Below are positions 24,795 to 33,610 of a stretch of 64,000 nucleotides of DNA, piece after piece. The stretch is from Knoxdaviesia capensis (Eukaryota > Ascomycota > Sordariomycetes > Microascales > Gondwanamycetaceae), in the NCBI GenBank assembly GCA_001510575.1, contig LNGK01000002.1, positions 732,144-796,143 on the forward strand, read 5' to 3'. Under the pieces are notes generated by a model. It had not been told where the DNA came from and searched no databases. It saw nothing but the letters and a program-made list of their open reading frames with translations. The position numbers and the translations under genes are program-made. How positions within the stretch are numbered: the stretch's first letter is position 1; each line of letters starts with the position of its first letter.

Positions 24795-25102
24795 CGTGAA
24801 ATTCCCGGTCAAGGCGGAGGACTGCCAGAAGAGAGCTCTCCGACCTAAACGGGGAGAAATGCCGCGCTCAACACGGCTCGGGATCGCCGTTCCTGCAGAG
24901 CAAACCCAGGAAAACTGTGATCATCTTTTTTTGCTGTGCGACACACCTTTGGCAAGACGCTGCGATGTAGCCTCACCTGCCACTATGGGAAAAGAAAAGA
25001 AAAATTCATGATATAACTTGGGATGGATCTCTCATTTTTAACTTTCCTGCCGTTACGTTTCAGTCTGCAAATAATAATACATCATCAATCAAGTCCCCCA
25101 AG

Positions 25103-26666
25103 TTACTCTCCCAGGTTGATGAACACCGACTTGACGTTGAAGTAGCTCGACAGGCCAGCCTCGCCCAGCTCGCGGCCAATGCCCGACTGCTTCACACCAC
25201 CAAACGGCACGCGGAAGTCCGAGTCGTTGCTGCTGTTGACCCACACCATGCCCGACTCAATGTCCCGCACCACGCGGTGGGCGCGAGCCAGATCGCGCGT
25301 GAACACCGCGGCGCCGAGACCGTATGTGGTGTCGTTGGCCATGGCGATGGCCTCCTCCTCGGTCTCGAACGTGGCAATGGCCACGCACGGGCCGAAAATC
25401 TCCTCGCGGTAGATCTTCATGTGCGGCTTGACATCGGTAAACACCGTCGGCGCCACAAAGAACCCCTTGCCGTTCTTGGGCGCCGGATCGCCGCCCATGG
25501 CAATGGTGGCGCCCTCCTCACGCGCCGACTTCACGTAGCTGAGCACGCGCTCGTACTGGGTCTTGGTGACCTGCGGGCCCTGGAAGGTGGCCTTGTCGAA
25601 CGGGTCGCCAACGACGGAAATCTTCGACGTCTGCTCGGTAAACGCGGCGGTAAACTTGGCAGCAATGCTCTTGTGCACCAGAATCCGCGACGTAGCCGTG
25701 CACACCTGGCCCTGGTTGCTCATGATGCCCGAGTGCGACCAGCGGACGGCCTGCTCCAGGTCGGCATCGTCAAACACGATCAGCGGGGACTTGCCGCCGG
25801 TCTCCAGGGTGATGTTCTTCATGGTATCGGAAGCCATCTTCATCACCAGCTTGCCGGTGATGGTGCTGCCGGTAAAGGCAATCTTGGCCACATCCGGGTG
25901 GCGCACCAGGGCCGAGCCAGCCTCCTGGCCGAAGCCGTTGATAATGTTGACAACGCCAGGAGGGAAGCCAGCCTCCTTGATCATGTTGGCAACCACCAGC
26001 ATCGACAAGGGCGTCTGCTCGGCAAGCTTCAGCACCACGGTGTTGCCGCAGCACAGGGCCGGGCCCAGTTTCCACGCGGCCATGTCGAGCGGGTAGTTCC
26101 ACGGAATGATCTGGCCGCACACCCCGTGAGGCTCCTTGAGCGTGTAGACAAGCTTGCTGGGGCCGACGTCAATGACCTGGCCCAGGTTCTTGTCGGCATA
26201 GCCTCCGTAGTAGCGCAGCACATCGGCAAAGTGCGGGGCGTCAAAGCCACGCGACACGCTGTACGGCTTGCCATTGTCCCACGTCTCAATCGAGGCAAGC
26301 ATATCGAGGTTAGCATCGACGATGTCGGCAAGCCGCGTCATGAGCCGGCCACGCTCGGTGCCCGACAGCGATCTCCACGACGAATGGTAAAAGGCCGCCT
26401 TGGCCGCCTTGACGGCCTTGTCGACATCTTCGGGGCTGGCAGCGTAGACGGTGCAGATGTCCTTTTCGGTGCTAGCAGATGGAACAGCCAGCAATTGGGT
26501 TAGCCAGAGGAGCAAAACAGCGATTTATGTGTCCACCGTACCTAGGATCGATCGACGTCAGCGTCTTTCCCGTGCTGCTCTTGACCCATTCGTTGTTGAT
26601 GAACAAGCCGGTGGGCTGGGTCCACGACTGGCCATTGGGCGCAACGAGCTTGACTTCCAGAGCCAT
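25103..26666 (-). CDS. Aldehyde dehydrogenase (AldA-type, NAD(P)+)
   Basis: Oxidises aldehydes such as acetaldehyde to the carboxylic acid. Exon 1 (26666-26542) and exon 2 (26471-25103) are joined by a 70-nt GT-AG intron with branch CTAAC. The join restores SIDPSTEKDIC and gives 497 residues, the usual length of this family. Key residues are visible: Asn167 (PWNYPL, oxyanion hole), Lys190 (VLKLAEQTP, cofactor), the Rossmann loop FTGSTITGK near 241-249, general base Glu265 (TLETGGKSP) and catalytic nucleophile Cys299 (NQGQVCTATSR). The C-terminus has FGGVKQSGIGRELG. No targeting peptide is obvious, so a cytosolic location is inferred. It is most like the AldA enzymes of ethanol catabolism, but the ALDH paralogue cannot be fixed without a tree. 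A TATA-like TATTTATAA lies about 175 bp upstream on the sense strand. Confidence 0.92.
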
Positions 26667-27789
26667 GTTGGATGCAGACGATGGATATAATCGAGATGGG
26701 GGAGCAGTAAAAGATGGCGATGGAAGTTGAACGGAAGACGGAGAGGACAAAGAAGGAGCAGTGGTATAGAAGGAAGATAAAGGAGAGGATGTGTGATACA
26801 AACGCGGGGATCTCGAAAGGCCAAGCGAAGGGGGACACGGCTTATAAATATTCTGGGCTGCGCACGCACGCCGCTTGGAAGGAGCGCCCGTCCCTGCTCC
26901 TGCCTGTAGAGGTGGGAGTGTTACCGTGTGCGGAGATAAGAAATGCGCATATCGGCGGCACGTTGCAGGCACAGTCATCGGACTCAAGTGGGAAGGAACC
27001 GGCATTTCTGGAGCGGGGAGACAAAAAGATTGGGGGGAGGCAAACTTGGCCCGGCGTGTGTGTGTTGCAGTGGTAGTTTGCGTCCAAATGCGAGGTGGCA
27101 CACCAAGAAAACGCACGTTCGGGGGATGGGGCAGCTGCATGCGGAACCGTGAGATACGGTTTTTTTTTTTTTTTGTTTTTTTTTTGAGAGCTTGGGTTGA
27201 TTTGGTGATTGCCAGAGGGTGTACAGTAGTAGTATGTGGGTGGATTGAGGACAAATGACAAGAGGGAAAGGGCGAAAGGGAGGGTCGGATGAGGTGTGCT
27301 GGGCCAATGGCACGGCGCCGGCTTAAACAGGGTCAAGCCGGGTTGAGTTCCAGGCCGTGGAGGTTAGATGCACACCGGGTTTTTTTAGGCCCAACCACAG
27401 CTCCAGCAGCCAGATGAGGGGTGAAATGGTAAAAGAAGAACGGGGGGTTTGCCCAGTAAACGCCGCCCTCGGTTTGGTGCAGCTGTACTACCCCGTCTTT
27501 TAGCACCCTGAGGGGACTGGTGTACCGCGTGGAGAGCTGTGTCGATAGTTTTGAGCTGGCGAGCACCAAGAAACCCCTTCCCAAAATTGAACGACGCCGG
27601 AGATGTTCACAAATGAAGAAGACCGCCCACGCCGAATAGTTCTCGCAGGCCGAGGTTGTGGCAATGATAACGAAGCAGCAAAATATAAAACACTAATCGG
27701 AGAACTGCCAGGAACCGTGGGTCTGCGGAGAATTGAACAGAGAGAGAGAGAGCTTTATTAAAGTTGACAAACGACAAAGAGACAAGAAG

Positions 27790-27841
27790 TACCCGTGCCA
27801 CGCACCCACTAAACCACTTTAGTGGGTGCGTGGCACGGGTA
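27790..27841. repeat. Perfect 24-bp inverted repeat with 4-nt loop
   Basis: The left arm (27790-27813, beginning TACCCGTGCCACGC) and the right arm (27818-27841, ending GCGTGGCACGGGTA) are perfect complements separated by CCAC. The arms are GC-rich and would fold stably as RNA or cruciform DNA. Function is unknown; it may be a small foldback element or the stem of a transcript. Confidence 0.9.
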
Positions 27842-28374
27842 AAGGAAAGAAAAAAGGGTAAGCTCTGGCCCAGAATACAGCCAACCTCGTTTCCCCCTCA
27901 CTCTGGAACTCAGACGGATGTCCAACACAGACCATATGTGCACTACACAGACCTCCGTCGCCAGGGAAGGAAGGGACGATCGTCGATTTCCCCCAGATGC
28001 CACTTTCCTCGACTAAAATCGCAAAGCACCTGATCAAGCTTTCCCCTCACCCCATCACCCATCTGAAACGGGGCTATCAAGATCTCGAGAGTCAAATGAC
28101 AGCAACCCCTTTCAAGGTTGATCCAGTTGCACCTTCCCTCCCCATACGTTGTTGTACATCCATGGACTAGAATGTGCTTAGCTCACGGAGCTCGGTATTC
28201 ATATCAAGTTGCATTTTTTTCCGCGGGATGGGGCGACCGACGGAACGAGAACCGAGAACACGCACTTTTTAGAAGTCTGACACCTCGCCTTCCTCCCGTC
28301 TTCGCCGTTCCCAATGCCCACGCTCGTATAAGAACTTGTCATACGCCTATTTTCATGTTCGTTCTTTTTTTTCG

Positions 28375-28376
<2 letters not shown>

Positions 28377-28407
<31 letters not shown>
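28377..28407. repeat. (TA)n microsatellite
   Basis: About 15 TA units. A similar run lies at 49938-49966. Confidence 0.9.
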
Positions 28408-28410
<3 letters not shown>

Positions 28411-29463
28411 GGGAGTGGGCAATGGTACTACTGGAGTTGAAGGGTTCGCTGGGTTGGAGATGTCCGGGGAAAAGATTGCCCCACGACCCGCCCCCATCCG
28501 GGTATCCAGGCCCAGCCACCAGTTCCGTGTCCGGTTCCGACGCGCACCGCCCACAGCCTCCCTATGCATGTTTACGTGGCCGACTGTTTCTGACACCTCG
28601 CCTCGCCCTCGCTCTCGCTTCTCTCGCTCGTCTCTGCAAAAGTTCGCCGACCAGACCTGCACCTCCGCTCGTTCCACCTCCCAACCCACCGCACACTGCC
28701 GACACCAACACCTTCTCCGCAGTGGCTTGCTGTGCCATGCCATGGCTTCCTCCCCCCCTTCCCCACCCGCCAGAATTCCTCCGCTTCCCCGGACTCGCCC
28801 ACTCTCGCGCCCGCCCCACCTCCCCGCCGCCCGGCTTAACTCCGAACCCGCCTCGTTCTCCAACGAGATGGCCCCAGCACAGATGCACACCCGGAGCTGG
28901 TCCTCCGCGCGAGGCGGGTTCCTTTGTGTTCCTCTTTTTTTTCTTCTGTTTCTCGGCCGGCGGGTTCCTGTGATCCTAGTCTGCGGGTTTTGGGAATACA
29001 GTCACGCCCGGATCAGCGGAATGGTGCAAGTTAATGAGAAAAAGGAAAAAAGAACGTCTGTGACGACGCCAGGCCAACGCATCCTACCGCCGTCCCATAA
29101 AAACAAACACATACTAAACAAGAAAACCTCGATCACAAGGACCCTCCCCGTACTAAGGAGACTCGCCACGGCAAATCCCGTCTTTAAGAATAACCCCACA
29201 GGAGCCTCAAGACAAAAAGAAAATTAGAATTAAGAATTAAAATCAAAGGAACAGAAAATGCCCGCGGCGTTAGTAGCTTGCCGTGCCCGTTATTACCCGA
29301 TGACAAGCTGGCCCGTCCGCCGCTTGGCTCCGAGCTCCGGGGGCAGGGCCCACTATTTCGAACCGCCGGGGGGGCAGTCGGAAGACCGGCGATGCCAGCG
29401 TCGTGACCTCCCCGCCGCGCACTCCCCTGTCCAAGGTCAGCAAAACGAAGGGAAAAGAAAGGC

Positions 29464-29487
29464 AAAAAAAGGGGCAAAACGGCAAAA
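29464..29487 (-). terminator. Pol III T-runs after 5S copy 1
   Basis: On the 5S sense strand, TTTT begins about 8 nt past the 3' end, with a TTTTTTT run ending at 29464. These are suitable RNA polymerase III terminators but lie less close to the gene than in copy 2. Confidence 0.5.
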
Positions 29488-29495
29488 GATGTACT

Positions 29496-29614
29496 ACATA
29501 CAACACCGAGGATTCCCCAGTGGTCACCCACCTGAGTACTGGTTCGGCCCTCTACGGCTTATCTATGGGGGAGCGGACGGGACCCCGAGTTTTCCGTAGG
29601 GTATGGTCGTATGT
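29496..29614 (-). rRNA. 5S ribosomal RNA, divergent isotype (copy 1)
   Basis: A full-length 119-nt 5S gene starting ACATACGACC and ending GTTGTATGT. It differs from the downstream-numbered copy 2 at 11 positions, and every change keeps secondary structure: three pairs in helix II (CCCTACGG with CCGTAGAGG), two pairs in the helix V region (CCGA with TCGG), and one G·U to G-C change. The internal control region, including CAGGTGGGTGACC, is unchanged. A TATATAA sits at about -29. This looks like a functional 5S isotype, not a pseudogene. Fungal 5S genes are commonly dispersed and of several sequence types. Confidence 0.93.
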
Positions 29615-29638
29615 GTAAGACCGTCGTAGTAGAGGCGG

Positions 29639-29645
29639 TTATATA
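29639..29645 (-). promoter_or_regulatory. TATA element of 5S copy 1
   Basis: TATATAA on the sense strand, covering about -31 to -25 relative to the 5S start. The position matches the -29 TATA box known to be needed by Neurospora 5S genes. Confidence 0.7.
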
Positions 29646-29687
29646 GCGGTAAGCGGGCTTCCTAGGAGCAAAAAAAGCGGTATATAT

Positions 29688-29694
29688 AAAAAAA
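29688..29694 (-). terminator. Pol III terminator of 5S copy 2
   Basis: Seven T residues follow directly after the mature 3' end on the sense strand. Confidence 0.8.
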
Positions 29695-29813
29695 ACATAC
29701 AACACCAGGGATTCCCCAGTGGTCACCCACCTGAGTACTAGTCTGGCCCTTTGTGGCTTATCTATGGGGGAGCGGACGGGACCCCGAGTTTTCCACAAGG
29801 TATGGTCGTATGT
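29695..29813 (-). rRNA. 5S ribosomal RNA (copy 2, standard type)
   Basis: A full-length 119-nt 5S gene with the common ascomycete sequence: ACATACGACCATACC at the start, CTCAGGTGGGTGACC in the internal promoter, and GTTGTATGT at the end, followed at once by a T7 terminator. A TATA box lies at exactly -29. It is on the same strand as copy 1, 80 bp away from it, and looks fully functional. Confidence 0.96.
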
Positions 29814-29838
29814 GCCTGAGCTCTCCATTAGAGAGGGC

Positions 29839-29842
29839 TATA
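29839..29842 (-). promoter_or_regulatory. TATA element of 5S copy 2
   Basis: TATA on the sense strand, with its first base at -29 from the 5S start, in the same place as in copy 1. Confidence 0.65.
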
Positions 29843-31462
29843 GCCGCAATCTTTTGCCAGACAGCATTCTCCTGCTCCGTGCGGGGCCCGTGGTGGGCCG
29901 CGTAGCCCGCCGGCCACCCGCTGGCCTGCGCGCACACGCACGCAGAAAGCATCGGGCACCTGCACAACACGCCCGCGCCGCCCACCCGCAGCACCGCGCA
30001 TGCCCAACAACCACCCGGACAAAATTCAAACCTTTTTTCTGGCGTCGTCTCTCTCCTTTCGGGAGCACACGCCGTTGCTTCGTACCGCATCACCAGGACC
30101 GACCACATAAACAAACATGTCAGGCCGCGGCCCCTCCGTATGTCTACGCCGCCCGTGCGCCGCGTGCCGTTCCCCGCCTAGCCAACCAGACAGCGCAAAG
30201 ATCGCGGATACGGCACATTTGACAGCACACCAGCAAAAAAGAACCATACACAGGACCCCAACGACAAAGAACTCAGAGAAGGGAGTCAAGCTGTGAAGGA
30301 TGTTGGGCCAATATAAGCTCCCCTCCAGCCCCGATATCGGCCAGACCGCACCCGCAGGCCTATGTCCACACCCGAGTCAGGCTGGAACAGGCTGAGTACT
30401 CCCGATAGCAAGGCACAGGAACCAGGAACTCAGAGGAATATACACAAGCTTGGAAGAACCCCCCAGTTACGACCAACATCAGGATATTTCACAAGCAACC
30501 AATCAGTAGTCAGCAGCAGAGAAGCATCACAGAAAGAAAAAGATGGCTCTAATAACAAGGGAGATATATATCAAAGCAAAGTGCACAAGCAATCCAATCC
30601 AGTAGTACACCAAAAACAAAGAGTAAAAAAATAGAAAAAAATAAAAGGAGTATCAAAGGGGGCGGAATGGAGTTAACAACCAAGACAGATATAGCATAAC
30701 ATATATAAGAAAAAACCGGCTCACACCCACACGCACACATAGTTAAACAAATTGGTCGCTAGTCGCCTGGCTAAAATGCAGAGTTCTTGATCCTGGAACA
30801 TAGTGATGATAGATACCTCACCAGATAAAAAAAGAAAAGCAGAAAAAAAACACAAACGGATCCCTAAGCAAAAAGAAATGGCAATGGCTAAGCAGAAGTT
30901 CCATGCTCTGAGCAAAGTGAGGAAAACAAGAACAAAAAAAAGCAATGACACCTAGAAGAAAAAAAAGAAAAAAAAAGGAGATGGTAAGTACTAGTGAAAT
31001 TGTACTAAAAATAGACCCTTACACAAATGACACAGGATATAAGCTCCAAGAAGAGGAAGTTAATGCTTAAGAGAGTAAGTGGGAGAGCGAGAGAGAGAGA
31101 CAGAGAAAAAGGAAAAAAGAAAAGAAACGGATATCAGCCGGGACAAGAGGGAAATAAAGGTAGATAAGAAAAAAGGAGAAGGAAAAGGGTAGTATATAAA
31201 AAGGGGGGAGATTAGGGGTATTTCATAAGACACTCTTGAGAAAGAGCTTTAGAGGGGGGGGGGAATAAGAAATTTATCAAGAAAAGAAAAGGAAAAGAAA
31301 AGAAAAAGTATTCAGGGTATGTGCTAAACAATAGTAATAAAATATGCTCTGGAAGGTTGCGCCTCATGTCATTACCGGAATATCAAGGAAATGGCCCGTT
31401 TCATCAGCGCCAGGGAGATGGCGAGAACCAGAGAGAAGATTGCAGATCAAGATATGTTCACA
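29843..31462. other. Spacer and probable bZIP 3' flank
   Basis: Bases 29843 to about 30300 are GC-rich with no gene. From about 30300 to 31340 the plus strand is strongly purine-rich (AAAAAGAAA, GGGAGA runs), that is, T/C-rich on the sense strand of the bZIP gene, as expected for its 3' UTR and downstream flank. No reading frame or RNA gene is supported. Confidence 0.55.
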
Positions 31463-33610
31463 TTACGATGTCGGGGGAGGAGGGGGAGGAGGGGGACCCG
31501 ATCCACGGCTAGCCCAGCCCGACTCGTAACTCATCCGGCTTCCGTACTGCTGCGGATGGTATTGGGGGGCAAAATTCGGCTGGTGGTGCTGCTCAATGGG
31601 AGAGGGTCCCTGCGGTCCTGGAGTCGGAGTGCCTTCGAGGCTTCGCAACGGTGGGAGGGTATCTGAAAGCGAGGATGCAGAGTGCGGCCGAGATGGCGTC
31701 ATGGAGGGTGGAAGTTGTTGCGAGACGCTGGGCAAATGTGGCGGTGGCCCTTGACTCGCATATCCGAGGTTGCTCAGGTCCGGGTCTGTCTCGGTTCGTC
31801 GGCGTCGCGACGGCCGGTCCGAGCTTGAATCGGAAATCTGGTATCCAGAAGGCGTTGGAAGGGTTTGGGGAGGTGGCGTTTCGCTCGGCATCGGCGCAGG
31901 GCTCGCCTCGTAATAGTACTCGAGAGGCGGGAGAGGCCGAGGGCTCGGTGGTGCGTTGGCATCATGAGCCTGGTGCTTAATGCTGGCCGTGTTAAGTACC
32001 AAATCCCGGAGACGGGCTCTGTCGGCCTTATAATAGTCTAGATGGCGCAGTACCTCTTGATACCTCGCTTCAAGCCGATCTCTATCGCTTTCGAGATTTG
32101 CCTTGTCCCGTTCCAGAAGCTCGATCCGATTCTTCACCTCGATTTGCTGAAGCTTCTTTCTCTGGCGGAATCGAGCCGAAGCACCGGCATTTCGCTGTCG
32201 CTTCTCGTCGGCCTGCTTGGAAGCGATTTCCATGTTGATTTCCACTGGTATTCGCTCAGGGCCACCGGGATGACTATCATATTCAAGACCGCCGCTCATG
32301 TGCCGACTAAGTCTTGGCCCCAGTCCCGGAAGAGACGAGCCCGACCATTGTCCGTCGTCAGCAGGAGGCGGTGGAAGTGGTGGAAATCTTTGCGAAGGGC
32401 CTGAGGGCATTGACGGTGGCTGCCATGTTGTCGGGAACGGTTGCCCTGGATGGTTCTGGGGGAACCCCGAGTGACTAGGACCACCAGGACCCACCGGGCC
32501 GCCTGGGTACGAAGATGGCTGCTGCTGCTGCTGCTGCTGCTGTGATTGTTGTTGTTGTTGTTGTTGTTGGTGGTGGTGCTGCTGTTGCAGGTGATGGTGC
32601 AACTGTGAAGGCGGCGGCAGTGGCGGAACGTCCTGGGACAAACTGGCGCGGTGGAGAATCGCGGGCTGGGAAATTGACCTGGATCCCGATGAGCCAGAAT
32701 GTGTGGAGATTGCGGAAGAAGGACTGAACCGAGCAGGCGGTATCGGGGCCTCCGAGGGACCATCTCCTGGAAATGGACGTTTGGCACGAGTGGTGGATGA
32801 TGCTGGCGACAAATATGATAGTTGTGGAATTGGAGGAACTGGCGGGATCGGTGGGATTGGACCCTGGGATTCAAGACTTCGGATACCTGCCGGATTCAAG
32901 CTTGTTGAACGCAGGATAGGTGGTCGTGAGCTGTGGAGCTGTCTTGCTGGGGGAAGCAGGGCTGGTCCTTGAGGAGGCGAGGCGAGGTCATGGCGAGATT
33001 GAGAGGCTGGGTGTATCGGGTTGGGGGGTTGCGGATTTCCGCCTTGAAAATTGTAAGGTTTGGATCCATGGGAAAACTGCTGATGTCGACTTGGAGAAGT
33101 CAGAGGTTGTGGGGGTTGTAAGTGAGGCTGCGGTTGGTGAGACTGATGTTGTTGCGGTTGTTGAAGGGGGCCAAGTGCCGGAGGAGGATTCAATGGAGAA
33201 GGGAGGGGGGCGGAGGCAGAAACTGGAGTGTGTTGCAATGACGGCGGTTGCGACTGGTGCCGGGGTTGATGTTGAGCGTGTTGTGGATGTTGTGAATGCT
33301 GACGTTGATGGTCATCACCGTGGGATTCCTGACCTTGGCCAGGTCCGGTCGCGGTGGGATCAGGCGGATTGAGCATTGTATGAACATCTAGGAGCCGCGG
33401 TGGGTTGAGCACAGTCTTGTCATCATTATGAGATCTGGAATCCCTTCGGGGGGCATTGTCGGGGGGTCGTCGTTGCTCTGAAGGTTCTGGAGGGTTGCCA
33501 CCACCTGCACCTAGCTGAGACGGCGCCTGGGTTGGTGACTGGGCGAAAGATAATCTAGGAGATGCTGTAAAGGGAGAGGCAGGGCGAGGCACCTGTCCTC
33601 TCTGTGACAT
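31463..33610 (-). CDS. bZIP transcription factor, long disordered N-terminus
   Basis: Nuclear DNA-binding regulator. From the first in-frame ATG (33610) the frame is uninterrupted for 715 residues. The N-terminal two-thirds is disordered, rich in Pro, Gln, His and Ser, and has a paired motif VLNPPRLLDVHTMLNPPD (about 66-83) and a His/Gln run near 33%-40% from the end of that part. The basic region KRQRNAGASARFRQRKK (about 474-490) has the N-x2-A-S-x-R-F-R signature typical of fungal MetR/Cys3-related bZIPs. A leucine-zipper coiled coil follows (IELLERDKANLESDRDRLEARY). The C-terminal 150 residues are Pro-rich with an RRRR basic cluster. The frame stays open upstream to about 33979 without another ATG, and an acceptor-like CCCGCAG lies there, so an upstream coding exon is possible. 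The family member is not identified. Confidence 0.85.
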   Translation of the reverse strand: MSQRGQVPRPASPFTASPRLSFAQSPTQAPSQLGAGGGNPPEPSEQRRPPDNAPRRDSRSHNDDKTVLNPPRLLDVHTMLNPPDPTATGPGQGQESHGDDHQRQHSQHPQHAQHQPRHQSQPPSLQHTPVSASAPLPSPLNPPPALGPLQQPQQHQSHQPQPHLQPPQPLTSPSRHQQFSHGSKPYNFQGGNPQPPNPIHPASQSRHDLASPPQGPALLPPARQLHSSRPPILRSTSLNPAGIRSLESQGPIPPIPPVPPIPQLSYLSPASSTTRAKRPFPGDGPSEAPIPPARFSPSSAISTHSGSSGSRSISQPAILHRASLSQDVPPLPPPSQLHHHLQQQHHHQQQQQQQQSQQQQQQQQPSSYPGGPVGPGGPSHSGFPQNHPGQPFPTTWQPPSMPSGPSQRFPPLPPPPADDGQWSGSSLPGLGPRLSRHMSGGLEYDSHPGGPERIPVEINMEIASKQADEKRQRNAGASARFRQRKKLQQIEVKNRIELLERDKANLESDRDRLEARYQEVLRHLDYYKADRARLRDLVLNTASIKHQAHDANAPPSPRPLPPLEYYYEASPAPMPSETPPPQTLPTPSGYQISDSSSDRPSRRRRTETDPDLSNLGYASQGPPPHLPSVSQQLPPSMTPSRPHSASSLSDTLPPLRSLEGTPTPGPQGPSPIEQHHQPNFAPQYHPQQYGSRMSYESGWASRGSGPPPPPPPPTS

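Larger units (their letters stand above)
23723..25102. other. SEC12 upstream region / ALDH downstream region
   Basis: This stretch contains the SEC12 promoter and the 3' flank of the aldehyde dehydrogenase. It holds two groups of CCAAT elements (listed separately), a GA run at 24261-24276 and short poly-A runs. No coding sequence is visible. Confidence 0.6.
26667..29495. other. ALDH upstream region and gene-free spacer
   Basis: Bases 26667 to about 27330 are the likely ALDH promoter, with a TATA-like element at 26842-26850, an A-rich run on the sense strand near 27161-27186 and a CCAAT at 27303. Beyond it lie a perfect hairpin (27790-27841) and a TA microsatellite (28377-28407). No protein or RNA gene is supported before the 5S genes. 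A 270-codon forward frame at 28415-29227 has no domain or splice support and is left out. Confidence 0.6.
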
